A stretch of DNA of 50,874 bases from Clostridiaceae bacterium (GTDB lineage: Bacteria > Bacillota > Clostridia > Saccharofermentanales > DTU023), in the NCBI GenBank assembly GCA_012838135.1, contig DUPV01000071.1, forward strand, positions 1-50,874. Direction: 5' to 3'. How positions within the stretch are numbered: position 1 is the first letter of the stretch; every line of letters starts with the position of its first letter. A program made the translations under genes and the position numbers. Positions 1 to 8,238 of this stretch are shown here, in pieces. The notes below the pieces were generated by a model. The model saw nothing but the letters and a program-made list of their open reading frames with translations, was not told the origin of the DNA and ran no database searches.

Positions 1-149
1 ATGATTTTTCTATATCGTTCGGGATTGTTGAATATGATGCTTTTTTAGACACGGATATTCATGCAACAACTGTCAGAGCAGATCATAAAATGTATGAGGA
101 TAAAAAAAGGCTGAGAAATACTGTACCCCAAAAAATGCCGGTTGTCTGA
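1..149 (+). CDS. C-terminal end of a GGDEF-domain protein (probable diguanylate cyclase), partial
   Basis: The reading frame is open from base 3 to a TGA at 147-149 and encodes 48 residues; the start lies outside the window. The visible residues (SISFGIVEYD, then ADHKMYEDKKRLR) match the last beta strand and terminal helix of GGDEF domains, where an S-x-G-I-A/V strand is followed by A-D-x-x-M-Y-x-x-K. The active GG(D/E)EF loop is outside the window, so whether it makes cyclic di-GMP cannot be judged. The gene runs toward and ends before the minus-strand importer operon. Confidence 0.8.
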   Translation, partial: DFSISFGIVEYDAFLDTDIHATTVRADHKMYEDKKRLRNTVPQKMPVV

Positions 150-216
150 AGAATTGAAGAAAACCTGACTATTCTAAGGGTGCAACCGGCTTACAGTACT
201 AGTTTGATACAAAAAA

Positions 217-245
217 TGTGGCTAGCCACAAAATATGGCCAGCCA
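217..245. repeat. Perfect 14-bp palindrome followed by a second TGGCNAGCCA box
   Basis: Bases 217-230 (TGTGGCTAGCCACA) are a perfect palindrome. A second near-palindrome, TGGCCAGCCA, lies at 236-245, one and a half helical turns away centre to centre. They sit in the 177-bp gap between the end of the GGDEF gene and the end of the importer operon. A separate inverted repeat, GCCGGTTG at 137-144 with CAACCGGC at 183-190, overlaps the GGDEF stop. The paired boxes could bind a dimeric regulator or be a transcript-end structure, but no gene start is close by, so the role is unknown. Confidence 0.45.
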
Positions 246-326
246 CTTGGAACAAATATGTATAAAGCAAAAGGAGATGTTGAAAATTTTTTCTTAAATG
301 AAAAATATGCAGCTCCGGGTTTATAC

Positions 327-1556
327 TTAAGGTAATGCCTTTTCAACCAGATTATCGTACATCTCATCGGTCAGATCACAATCATAAAACAGTTCATAAT
401 AGCCTGTTACTTCAGCTTGGAGATCATATTCGGTATAGTCAGGATAGAGCAATTCACCCAGCCAGAGCAGACCGAGGTACCTTTGCACCGAAGGTGGTGA
501 TGACAGCCAGCCGTAAGGTCCGGACGGAGTTTGATAAAAATTGCCGGTATTGATAGCTGTAACACCACTCCATGAGGATTCGGAATCTACAGTGCCGTAT
601 ATACTCTCAGGACCGAAGACAATGACTTCAGGATCCCAGTTCATGATCTGTTCGATATCGACCTCGTTTCCGCCTCCCGAAGGGACCACATCATCAATTA
701 CAGCAAGATTCGTTGACATGAGATTGATGGTTTCAGCATGAAAAGAGCCCTCGGCAATGACATTGGTGCCGGAATCTCCCAAACAGTACAGCAGGGTCTT
801 TCGCTTGCCATCAGTATCTACTTTTGCCATCATATCTGTTATCATTAAATAGGTCTTTTCGCACCATGCGGCGAGCTCTTCCGCCTTATCAGTTTTGCCG
901 GTGAGCTCGCCCAATTGTCTGTATGCTTCCGGAGCGGTTGCGACTGTTGCATCAATGTGGACAAAAGGTATGCCTGTTTGTTCAGTAAGAGAGTCCATAT
1001 CTTCGACTATTGTCTTTTTAGCTTCACCAACATCAATTACTATATCAGGTGCAGCAGCGAGCAGAGCTTCTAAATCCATTTCACCCTTACCGCCATAGAG
1101 CTGGCCGAGTTTTGGCAAATCAAGATATTTTTGGGGGATGTAGATGGAAGCTTCTTCTGAGAATTCACTGGCAAAGCCTACCATCATTTCCGGGCAGAGA
1201 GGCAGAACATAGATTTGAGTGAGCGGACCGGAGACTGCTATTTTTGTAATTTCAGCCGGTATGGTTACAGTACGGCCTGTAGAATCCGTGAATTCACGAG
1301 TCGTATCCTGCGTCTCTTTTGCCGGCTCTTCTTCTTTTTTCTCCGTCTTTTCTTCTTTTTTCTCAGACTCTTGCTCAATTTTTTCTTCGGTTTTTTCCTC
1401 GGATTTTTTCTCAGTTTTTTTCTCAACTTTTTCTTCGACTTTTGCTTCGGTTGATTCCTTCTCTTGCTCAGAGGACTTTCCGCAAGCTGTAAGCAACAGC
1501 GCAGCTACGAGAAGAAGTATGAGGGGCAGCAGTCTTTTTGTTTTTTTGTTTTTCAT
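327..1556 (-). CDS. FecB/BtuF-type ABC transporter substrate-binding lipoprotein
   Basis: This is a surface lipoprotein that should capture a metal complex or oxyanion and deliver it to the permease and ATPase upstream in the same operon. It has a Lys-rich N-terminus, a hydrophobic core and lipobox LLTAC, then a highly charged Lys/Glu linker of about 50 residues acting as a tether. The remaining ~300 residues look like the periplasmic-binding-protein class III fold (PF01497), including the 'STGRTVTIP' strand. I start it at the ATG at 1556 (409 aa) because GGAAAGGTGG lies just before it; an upstream in-frame start at 1586 would bury this site. The ligand is unproven. The neighbouring molybdenum-enzyme genes make molybdate/tungstate attractive, with Haemophilus MolBCA as a precedent for FecBCD-like molybdate import, but ferric siderophore or cobalamin are alternatives. 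Confidence 0.85.
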   Translation of the reverse strand: MKNKKTKRLLPLILLLVAALLLTACGKSSEQEKESTEAKVEEKVEKKTEKKSEEKTEEKIEQESEKKEEKTEKKEEEPAKETQDTTREFTDSTGRTVTIPAEITKIAVSGPLTQIYVLPLCPEMMVGFASEFSEEASIYIPQKYLDLPKLGQLYGGKGEMDLEALLAAAPDIVIDVGEAKKTIVEDMDSLTEQTGIPFVHIDATVATAPEAYRQLGELTGKTDKAEELAAWCEKTYLMITDMMAKVDTDGKRKTLLYCLGDSGTNVIAEGSFHAETINLMSTNLAVIDDVVPSGGGNEVDIEQIMNWDPEVIVFGPESIYGTVDSESSWSGVTAINTGNFYQTPSGPYGWLSSPPSVQRYLGLLWLGELLYPDYTEYDLQAEVTGYYELFYDCDLTDEMYDNLVEKALP

Positions 1557-1632
1557 TTTTCTTACCACCTTTCCAATTCCAATCAATTTTCAATTCCAAT
1601 AAAGTTTTATATATACTTACTGATGAATCTTT

Positions 1633-1742
1633 TTAAGCAGATATCAGTTTCATCAGATTTTCATCGTTATATCGATATTAATATTGTTAAACTTCTATTA
1701 AACAGGTATCAGTTTTCATCTAAACAGACATCAGTTTTCATC
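1633..1742. repeat. 22-bp repeat starting in the last codons of the ATPase gene
   Basis: On the minus strand the ATPase gene ends in Asp-Glu-Asn-stop (GATGAAAACTGA). The segment GATGAAAACTGATGTCTGTTTA at 1742-1721 is repeated immediately at 1720-1699 with two changes. A third, shorter copy (GATGAAACTGATATCTGCTTAA) occurs at 1654-1633. The copies fill much of the 174-bp gap before the substrate-binding gene. They look like tandem duplication of the gene's 3' end; a role in processing or spacing is only speculation. Confidence 0.65.
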
Positions 1743-2519
1743 GGATATGACGGATACGGGAACACAAAAACGTGCCCTGTCGTCAAAGAGGCTGGACACC
1801 TCCATATCTACTCCATAAAGTGACTTCATGGTTTCCTTATTTAATATCTCTGCAGGAGAGCCGCAGGAGAGTACAGTACCGTCTTTCATAGTGAGTATTT
1901 TGTCAGAAAACATATAACTTTGTTCGGGGTCATGAGTCGTCTGTAAGACCGTATATCCTTCTTTAGCGAGGACTTTTATCTGCTCCAAAACCAGTATTTG
2001 ATTTCCGCGATCAAGATTCGCTGTTGGCTCATCGAGTAAGAGAATAGGAGTATCTTGAACCAGGGCTCGTGCTATCATGACGAGCTGGCGTTCTCCACCG
2101 GAGGTATGATGAAAACAGCGATTAGATAGCTCTGAGATACCTAATTTTTCAAGTGCTTGTTCCGCCTTGGCCCGGGCAGATTTTCCCGGAGAAGAAAATA
2201 GTTTAAGTTTGTTGGTAGTACCCATGAGCACTATTTCGTGTACGCTGAAATTGAAGACCGGCTCCGATCTTTGAGGGACATAGGCGATTTGCTTTGCGAG
2301 CTCGCTTACCTTTAAGCCGGAAGCGTCTAATCCGTTGATATCTATATTTCCCGTATAATCAGGGAGTAGTCCCAGAATACACTTAAAAAGAGTACTCTTT
2401 CCTACCCCGTTCGGGCCCAGTATTGAAAGGACCTCTCCCGCACGAGCTGTGAAACTCATGTTATTTAAGACAGTCCTTTTGTCATATGCGAATGAAAGAT
2501 TTTTTACTTCTAAACTCAA
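1731..2519 (-). CDS. FecE/BtuD-type ABC transporter ATP-binding protein
   Basis: This 262-residue cytoplasmic ATPase powers the importer. It shows a Walker A GPNGVGKST near residues 34-42, a Q-loop in AYVPQRSE, a signature TSGGERQLVMIARAL (Thr in place of the usual Leu), a Walker B LLLDEPTANLD and the H-loop in TTHDPEQ. The order and length fit the iron-siderophore/B12/molybdate subfamily. It begins with TTG at 2519, which overlaps the permease stop (TTGA), so translation is probably coupled; GGTGAGAG lies just upstream. The C-terminus runs into the 22-bp repeats. The ligand is decided by its lipoprotein partner and is not known. Confidence 0.9.
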   Translation of the reverse strand: MSLEVKNLSFAYDKRTVLNNMSFTARAGEVLSILGPNGVGKSTLFKCILGLLPDYTGNIDINGLDASGLKVSELAKQIAYVPQRSEPVFNFSVHEIVLMGTTNKLKLFSSPGKSARAKAEQALEKLGISELSNRCFHHTSGGERQLVMIARALVQDTPILLLDEPTANLDRGNQILVLEQIKVLAKEGYTVLQTTHDPEQSYMFSDKILTMKDGTVLSCGSPAEILNKETMKSLYGVDMEVSSLFDDRARFCVPVSVISDEN

Positions 2520-3643
2520 TATCTCTCACCCCTTCCGGTTATCAGTAAAATAAAGAAAGGTGCCCCGACAAAGGATGTCAATATGCCTATCGGTATCCCC
2601 GCTGTCGTCACATTTCTTGATATATTGTCCACCATTAAGAGAAAGATGCTGCCGCCCAACATGGAAACAGGCATGAGCCAGCGATAACTGCTGCCGACTA
2701 TCCTTCGCATCATGTGAGGGATGACAAGACCAACCCAACCGATCATCCCGCTCACCGAAACCGCTGAAGCAGTCACAAGAGTCGCTGATATTATGACAGC
2801 CAAGCGGACCCTTCCGGCATCTACGCCCATGGTCTTTGCTTCTTCATCGCCCATGGTTATGACATTGAGGCGCCAGCGCAAAAGCAGCAGGGGGATTAAA
2901 CCTGCCAGCATGGGGAATATTACAAAGCGAATATCGCTCCACTTGGCACCCGACAAAGAACCCATGAGCCAGTATGTTATCTGGGGCAGCTTGTTATTTG
3001 GGTCAGCAACCAGTTTGATGAAGGAGGTTCCTGCATTAAAAAGTGAGCTGACCATTATACCCGCGAGAACAAGGCCCAGGACCTTTCCTCCTTTTACGTA
3101 ATTGCTGATGCGAAAAACCAAGGCTACGGTAATCAAGCTCATTGCAAATGCTGAAAGTGTAATATTTACGTGTTTGAAGTCCAGGAATATTGCGAGGGCT
3201 GCACCGAAACCCGCTCCGGCAGATGCACCCAGAATATCGGGGGATGCCATGGGATTTTGAAAGACACCCTGATAAGAGGCGCCGGCTGCTGAAAGGCAGG
3301 CACCAACCAGAACAGATAGAATGACCCTCGGTAGTCTTACATTCCAGACAGCAGCTTCCATTTGCTCCGTCCAGAACTTCCCCGCGTCCTGGAAAAGACC
3401 GAAGATTTTATTTCCGAGTATAGCCAGAAGTTCCTTGAGCGGAACGGGGTATCTGCCAAGAGTGAATGAAAATAGTGTACAGATGATAAGTATGGCGATA
3501 AAAATCATTATGGCTGAAGGACCGGCTAATTGTCTGTGTGGCGGTATTTTCTTTATTTTGTCGTCCTGTACGTTCATAGCTGATTGCTCTTTTGGCATTA
3601 TCTCGTATTGAGTTTCTGTTTTTTTAATGTTTTTTCTGTCCAA
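2516..3643 (-). CDS. FecCD/BtuC-family ABC transporter permease
   Basis: This is the membrane subunit of the importer, 375 aa. After a ~45-residue hydrophilic N-terminus come about ten hydrophobic segments. Family landmarks include 'LPRVILSVLVGACLSAAGAS', 'NPMASPDILGASAGAGFGAA', 'GWVGLVIPHMMRR' and the C-terminal 'PIGILTSFVGAPFFI', all typical of BtuC/FecCD permeases. The only plausible start in place is TTG at 3643, preceded by GAGGTGAG, which overlaps the DUF364 stop; an internal Met at residue 16 is the alternative. It works as a homodimer in this family. It sits between the DUF364 gene and its ATPase with 4-bp spacing and overlap, so it belongs to the same transcript. Confidence 0.9.
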   Translation of the reverse strand: MDRKNIKKTETQYEIMPKEQSAMNVQDDKIKKIPPHRQLAGPSAIMIFIAILIICTLFSFTLGRYPVPLKELLAILGNKIFGLFQDAGKFWTEQMEAAVWNVRLPRVILSVLVGACLSAAGASYQGVFQNPMASPDILGASAGAGFGAALAIFLDFKHVNITLSAFAMSLITVALVFRISNYVKGGKVLGLVLAGIMVSSLFNAGTSFIKLVADPNNKLPQITYWLMGSLSGAKWSDIRFVIFPMLAGLIPLLLLRWRLNVITMGDEEAKTMGVDAGRVRLAVIISATLVTASAVSVSGMIGWVGLVIPHMMRRIVGSSYRWLMPVSMLGGSIFLLMVDNISRNVTTAGIPIGILTSFVGAPFFILLITGRGERY

Positions 3644-3647
3644 ATTC

Positions 3648-4382
3648 TCACCTCATGATCAGAAAAGTCTGTCCACAGTCGTAAGGGGGTCCCGAAACTC
3701 CTGAAGCTTGTCGTTTCTTCATTCCCTCCGGATCATTAATTACCAACCCTGCAAGTCTGTCGATACCCAGATCAAGAAGTGCCGGGCATAACGGAACGGT
3801 AGGTCCTGTAAGTATAGTGTAAGCATTGCGGCATAAGGCGAGGAGGCGAGGAAGTGTCTTGTTGATCAGACTGCTTCCGGTGATTAGAACTATATCGCAT
3901 TCCGGGAGTATCCATTCACAGGCTGAGGCCGGGTAGTCGCCGGGTTGCGGATGAAGTTCAAGTATGTGACACTCAGCCGCTGCGTTTCTGACTTCTTCCG
4001 GCATTTTAAGGTGTCCGACTAATCCCAACTTCTTTCCTGCCAGGTCGAGTCCTCGCGTGCAATAATTATCATAAGGCTCTTGGCAATTCAATTCTTTCAT
4101 TCGTGCCTCAGTATTGAGACAGGCATTGATTGCTGCCAGGGCAAGCGAGGCTTCTGCGAAGTTCCAACTCATCAGTGCCCGGGCGGCTTCTTGGATATTC
4201 ATTCCCGTAAAACCCTCTGAAAACATGGGAGAACGAGTGCTGCCCGCAGTAGTCATGGCGATTCCGACCTTACCCCGGTCGGTCTCAACCAACGACCATG
4301 CATCACCGACAATTGTGTCTGCGATATTTTCCCCTTGCGTAACAGAACTTATTATAGTGTCGTAAATCAAGTTATTATTCAT
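3648..4382 (-). CDS. DUF4213/DUF364 protein, putative heavy-metal chelation domain
   Basis: This 244-residue soluble protein has the two-part architecture of the DUF4213 (N-terminal enolase-like) and DUF364 families. Residues 21-60 contain 'DAWSLVETDRGKVGIAM' and 'GFTGMNI', and the C-terminal Rossmann-like half contains 'LVGHLKMPEEVRN', 'DIVLITGSSLINKTLPRLL' and 'TILTGPTVPLCPAL'. The family is found beside metal and molybdenum/tungsten transport or cofactor genes and is thought to bind metal, but no biochemical function is established. Here it lies between the P-loop NTPase and the FecCD permease, so it may handle the imported metal or cofactor. GGGAG lies 11 bases before the ATG at 4382. Seven cysteines are spread along the chain, none in a classical cluster motif. 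Confidence 0.82.
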   Translation of the reverse strand: MNNNLIYDTIISSVTQGENIADTIVGDAWSLVETDRGKVGIAMTTAGSTRSPMFSEGFTGMNIQEAARALMSWNFAEASLALAAINACLNTEARMKELNCQEPYDNYCTRGLDLAGKKLGLVGHLKMPEEVRNAAAECHILELHPQPGDYPASACEWILPECDIVLITGSSLINKTLPRLLALCRNAYTILTGPTVPLCPALLDLGIDRLAGLVINDPEGMKKRQASGVSGPPYDCGQTFLIMR

Positions 4383-4398
4383 TTCGCTTTAGTTCTCC

Positions 4399-5058
4399 CT
4401 ATCTAAGATATTGATCTTTCCAGCTTTCGAGTTTATGCAAAGCATGTTTATCTTCGTGACTGCCGAGTTCCACAATCTCCGTTTCAGGATCTGAAGCGAG
4501 GCGTATGTGAAGGTCCTCAGCAGCTTTTAAGTATTCTGAATCAAGACCTGCGGTTTTTGAAAGCTCTTTAGCAGAAGGCAGTGATTTAAGTACTCCGACA
4601 CAAGGCACTTGCGATTCGAGCAACAGCTCGAAGGCTTCCATAAACTCGGGTATAAGTATTTCAAAGCCGCCAATTTCATCGATAAGTGCAAAACGCTTAG
4701 TACCGGCTTCTCGTAAGAGAGCTGAGGCAAAGATAGAAAATGCCTCGTCATTTCGCTTAACGTTGCCTTCTTTGAATGTAAGAAATCGCAGGCACAAGTG
4801 CCCGGCTTTTTCGTACAATCCGGGGACGGCCAAATCAAGAAGAACGAGCTTTTGACTTACTAAATCTCTTAGGCTTGCTGAATTTCCTATACCAACGGAA
4901 ATCCCCGGACTTACCAGATCGAAACCCACGAGCTCCCCACCCTCAAGGACACGTTCGGTAAGATAGCCGCCGGCCACACTGAGACTATCCCTGAGCACAG
5001 TCCTGATGAGTGTGCTCTTGCCACAGCCTATCGGTCCGGTCAGGAAAATCCGCTTCAA
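4399..5058 (-). CDS. THEP1-like P-loop nucleoside-triphosphatase
   Basis: A cytoplasmic P-loop protein of 219 aa from the preferred start. The Walker A motif is GPIGCGKST within the first 20 residues and the Walker B-like strand is FALIDEIGGFEI, an arrangement seen in the NTPase_1/THEP1 family (PF03266), whose members hydrolyse nucleoside triphosphates with broad specificity. I choose the TTG at 5058: it has AGGAG six bases upstream and overlaps the xdhC stop as TTGA, the same coupling used by the importer ATPase. The ATG at 5100 would add 14 residues inside xdhC. Neighbours suggest a role in molybdenum-cofactor handling, for instance NTP-dependent insertion or metal loading, but that is inference. 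Confidence 0.75.
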   Translation of the reverse strand: MKRIFLTGPIGCGKSTLIRTVLRDSLSVAGGYLTERVLEGGELVGFDLVSPGISVGIGNSASLRDLVSQKLVLLDLAVPGLYEKAGHLCLRFLTFKEGNVKRNDEAFSIFASALLREAGTKRFALIDEIGGFEILIPEFMEAFELLLESQVPCVGVLKSLPSAKELSKTAGLDSEYLKAAEDLHIRLASDPETEIVELGSHEDKHALHKLESWKDQYLR

Positions 5059-6068
5059 GCTTTGCTCCTGGTTGCCCTCAGTTCTATCATTTGGGCACAT
5101 ATGGAAATTGCTATCTCCGCAGGTGTTTCGGCCTTGATCGCGAGACCGATCGGGGTGGTTATCCTGGCGAAGTCTGTTTTGCTGAAACCTTGTTTTCTAA
5201 GTTCAGCTTGTACTCCGGCTATTTTATACTTGCTGCCGATTACTCCTATATAACAGGCGGGCGTACGTAAAACCTGGGCCTGAACTATCGTGTCGTGTGA
5301 GTGACCGCGTGTCATGATGCAGACATAATCTTCAGGTCCTATCTCTATCTTCTCCGCAATATTCTCCAAGTCTACGAGCAGAACATCTTCTGCATCGGGA
5401 AAAAGTGATTTGTCAGCAAATTCCGGACGGTCATCTGCCGCTATACATCTGAAACCGACAGATGCAAGTGCAGGTACGAGGGCTTGACCTACATGGCCGC
5501 AGCCAAAGATATAGACCTTCCCGGAGGATGCTATCTGCTCGGCATACATATCAATACTGGCTGCCTTTATTCTTGCCGGTTGACGAGACAAGCTTTTAAG
5601 GACTATCTCCGGTATATCAAAGCCGAAGCTGCCACTCGCCTTTGACCAAATGGCAAGTCTGCCATCTCCCGCGATATCACTGATCAGCCAAATATCCTGA
5701 TCTTGGTTGAAACGCTTTTCCACCTCATTTACAAGGGAGATGGTCGCCTGATCCCCGGCGGGTATATAATGGAAGAAAACTTCAACGGCACCGCCGCAGA
5801 TCATGCCCAAATTCTCCACATCATCCTTGGTCAGAGTAAAGTTATGTTCACCCGAACGCTTTCTTTCCAGAATTTCAGCGGCTATCTGCTCAGATCTGTA
5901 TTCTACGGCTCCGCCGCCGATAGTCCCTGCAAGTCTGCCTTTTTTCCCGACAAGCATCCTTGCACCCGAACCGCGCGGAGTAGAGCCTGACGAGGCGATT
6001 ACCGTGACGAGTACCAAATCTTCTCCTGCTGCTAAGCTTTCGCTCATAAGCTTAAACATGTTGCGCAT
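5055..6068 (-). CDS. xdhC: XdhC/CoxI-family molybdenum cofactor sulfuration and insertion factor
   Basis: XdhC proteins bind molybdenum cofactor, help replace an oxo ligand by sulfido and deliver it to xanthine dehydrogenase-family enzymes. The N-terminal domain carries 'ASSGSTPRGSGARMLV' and 'GTIGGGAVEY', the central part 'NLGMICGGAVEVFF', and the C-terminal Rossmann domain 'YIFGCGHVGQALVPAL', the family order. The ATG at 6068 follows GGAGG by five bases; the TTG at 6080 lies inside that ribosome binding site and is rejected, giving 337 aa. It is transcribed toward the NTPase and importer, with a 154-bp gap to the upstream phosphatase/HD gene. The obvious client is the aldehyde oxidoreductase at 8961. 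Confidence 0.92.
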   Translation of the reverse strand: MRNMFKLMSESLAAGEDLVLVTVIASSGSTPRGSGARMLVGKKGRLAGTIGGGAVEYRSEQIAAEILERKRSGEHNFTLTKDDVENLGMICGGAVEVFFHYIPAGDQATISLVNEVEKRFNQDQDIWLISDIAGDGRLAIWSKASGSFGFDIPEIVLKSLSRQPARIKAASIDMYAEQIASSGKVYIFGCGHVGQALVPALASVGFRCIAADDRPEFADKSLFPDAEDVLLVDLENIAEKIEIGPEDYVCIMTRGHSHDTIVQAQVLRTPACYIGVIGSKYKIAGVQAELRKQGFSKTDFARITTPIGLAIKAETPAEIAISICAQMIELRATRSKA

Positions 6069-6222
6069 TTTGACCTCCAATCTTATCTTGAATCCGGCTT
6101 TTGTAATTGTATTTTTAAATTTCTGGGTTTTGACGACTATTTTTGTTTTATCAGCTTTCTCAGATGTTCAAAGTTCTTCGATTACTTATAGATTTACCGG
6201 TTTTCAAAAGTTCTTGTATTTC

Positions 6223-7296
6223 TTACAGCTTTACCAGCTCTCGTTTGCAGATGTGATTTATGGTCTCGATGTTTTTTTCAGTGATTTCCAACACCAGTGC
6301 CAGCTTTTTTTGAGCCTCTTCAGTTTTAAACTTTGCGGCTTGTCTCTTAATCCTTTCGTGCAGACCGATTACCTTATCTTCCGAAACTACCCGGTCGGCA
6401 ACAATTAATACCGCAAGTTCATCCGGTATTTCGAAGAGACAATTGTCACCGTGACCACCTACTATTTCTGCTTCCTGATGGTAGCCGAGGGCACGAATCC
6501 AGTTTTCGCCTACTTGGCAATGACTTTTCTTTGTTCTGGCTACATCATGGAGGAGAGCTGACCTGATTATTAAATCGATATCTAAGTCGAGACCGTTTTC
6601 CGCTAAGGCCATTCCTATCCTTGCAGCTTCTTCGGCTACCGCTATGCTATGTCTGATTACGTGTTCCGGTGTACCGGCTGCGGTGATAAGTTCGAGACAG
6701 AGTTCTTTTGTCAGCGGTGGCCGATTTAATTCGCCCATATATTCAATGGTAAAAATATTGTTTTTTAAGCTGAGCTCAGATACCGAGCCATAGGGTAGGA
6801 GTTTTCTGCCGGGCGGCAGTTCTTTTTCGGATATTTCAGAAAGAAAGGTACGCATGACCGAAGCGTGAGAGACTATCACTATATTCCCCGTACTGGTCTC
6901 GAGTATTTTGTGCAGAGCCGAGTCAAAACGAAGAAAAGCTTGTTGTGGATTCTCTGCACCCGGCGGCTGAATGGAATTATCACGTCCCCTGGCTTCGTAA
7001 AGATCCGGCCAGCGGATTTTAATTTCGTCAAAGGAGAAACCGTCCCACTCTCCGAAATACATTTCTTCAAGTCCGTCAATTATTTTCGCTTCACCAAAAG
7101 ACTCCGCTGTTTGTACGGTACGTTTCAGCTTACTGCAGAATACAGCCGAGATATCGGCATTATCTAAAAATTTTGCAGCAAGCAAGGCCTGCATCTTGCC
7201 TGCAGGAGAAACAGGTAAGTCAGTGTGTCCGATACACACCCTTTTTCCGTCCGGAAATTCCGGAAGTCCATGGCGTATAAGATAGATTTTTCGCAT
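6223..7296 (-). CDS. Fusion of histidine phosphatase and HD-domain hydrolase
   Basis: Two enzymes are joined in 357 residues. Residues 1-~185 are a histidine (phosphoglycerate mutase-like) phosphatase: the catalytic 'LIRHGLPEFPDGKRVC' at the N-terminus, then 'GLEEMYFGEWDG' and the second catalytic histidine in 'VIVSHASVMRTF'. CobC/alpha-ribazole phosphatases share this pattern. Residues ~205-350 are an HD metal-dependent phosphohydrolase with 'HSIAVAEEAARIG', the HD pair in 'SALLHDVARTK' and a later 'GGHGDN'. A ribosome binding site (ACGGAG) precedes the ATG. It sits just downstream of the NTP transferase gene with 15 bp between. Substrates are unknown; removal of phosphate from a nucleotide or cofactor intermediate is a guess from context. 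Confidence 0.85.
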   Translation of the reverse strand: MRKIYLIRHGLPEFPDGKRVCIGHTDLPVSPAGKMQALLAAKFLDNADISAVFCSKLKRTVQTAESFGEAKIIDGLEEMYFGEWDGFSFDEIKIRWPDLYEARGRDNSIQPPGAENPQQAFLRFDSALHKILETSTGNIVIVSHASVMRTFLSEISEKELPPGRKLLPYGSVSELSLKNNIFTIEYMGELNRPPLTKELCLELITAAGTPEHVIRHSIAVAEEAARIGMALAENGLDLDIDLIIRSALLHDVARTKKSHCQVGENWIRALGYHQEAEIVGGHGDNCLFEIPDELAVLIVADRVVSEDKVIGLHERIKRQAAKFKTEEAQKKLALVLEITEKNIETINHICKRELVKL

Positions 7297-7311
7297 TTTT
7301 TCAGATCTCCG

Positions 7312-8238
7312 TTATTTGAGTACATCAGACAGATATTTTTCGTAAAGTTCCACAGAGGCTTCCCTCACGGCTTTCTCATATTTGCGATAGCGTTCTAAAA
7401 GCAGCCTGCCTTCCGGGGTAAGGCTGCTGCTACCTCCTCGTGCTCCGCCTTGTTTACGTAAAACCAAAGCAAAACCTGCCTGATCTTCTATTGAATTTAG
7501 AGTCTTCCAGCCCTTGCTGTACGAGATCTGCATTCGCTGACAGGCTGTCTTGACTGACCGCGTTTCATCTATGAGTTCCAGCAAAAGTGCAATATGTTGG
7601 TCAAAAAACCTTCTCTCTTTTTCAAGGGAAAGCTTGATGACAGGTCGCATCAGCTGGCTGTTATGATATTCCAGCAACTTATCAAATTCTTCGGGGGTGT
7701 CGGCATCGTAAAGTATGCCCTCGTCTTCCAGGTAAACATATGCTTCAGAAATGTCGAGTTTCTGGAGAGCTCCGGCGAGACCGCCCTCACCGTTGTAATC
7801 CAATATGAGATCTATTGCCTTTGAGGAGAGAAGTATGGGATGACCCTTAAGACCGGCACAGACCGGATAAACAACATCACTATGTTTTTTCAGGAGTTCT
7901 TCGACGGTGTCGGCCCTGAAAAGCGGTATGTCTACGGGAGTAAATAAAATACGGCTGCACTTCCTGCGCAGATACCTAAAGCCTATACAAGCCGAATCGA
8001 ACATTTCCGTGTTTTTGTAATTTTCGTTGCGGAGGAAGATTACGCCGCTCTTTGTAAGATGTCTCTCAAGTTCGTCTGCATTATAGCCGGTGACGACTAT
8101 TATCTGAGAGATTCCTGACTGCTGCAGCGTTGCAATGATGCGCTGTGCCACGGATATTGAACCGATGCTGAGCATGGGCTTGAATTTTCCCATTCTGGAT
8201 GACATTCCGGCTGCTGTAATCACTGCTCCTACTTTCAT
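7312..8238 (-). CDS. MobA/MocA-like NTP transferase fused to ModE-type winged helix (DVU_1551 family)
   Basis: The first ~195 residues are a MobA-like nucleotidyltransferase with 'ITAAGMSSRMGKFKPML' (nucleotide-binding loop) and 'ILFTPVDIPLFRADTV'. Such domains attach CMP or GMP to molybdopterin; xanthine-oxidase-family enzymes normally use the CMP form, so a MocA-like activity is likely. The last ~110 residues, from 'SLEKERRFFDQHIALLLELI' through 'RMQISYSKGWKTLNSIE' to 'LTPEGRLLLERYRKYE', match the ModE/LysR-like DNA-binding domain. The ModE ligand (Mop) domain is absent. The protein could therefore link cofactor status to transcription. It has its own ATG with AAGGTGAG upstream. The architecture and neighbours match the DVU_1551 family next to Desulfovibrio aldehyde oxidoreductase. 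Confidence 0.9.
   Translation of the reverse strand: MKVGAVITAAGMSSRMGKFKPMLSIGSISVAQRIIATLQQSGISQIIVVTGYNADELERHLTKSGVIFLRNENYKNTEMFDSACIGFRYLRRKCSRILFTPVDIPLFRADTVEELLKKHSDVVYPVCAGLKGHPILLSSKAIDLILDYNGEGGLAGALQKLDISEAYVYLEDEGILYDADTPEEFDKLLEYHNSQLMRPVIKLSLEKERRFFDQHIALLLELIDETRSVKTACQRMQISYSKGWKTLNSIEDQAGFALVLRKQGGARGGSSSLTPEGRLLLERYRKYEKAVREASVELYEKYLSDVLK

Noticed and set aside
259-336. 25-codon frame MYKAKGDVENFF... before the importer operon end
   Set aside because: It is very short, has no clear ribosome binding site and overlaps the end of the substrate-binding gene on the other strand; nothing supports expression.
1215-1602. Plus-strand frames rich in Phe/Ser opposite the substrate-binding lipoprotein
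   Set aside because: They are the antisense of the Lys/Glu-rich linker of the lipoprotein.
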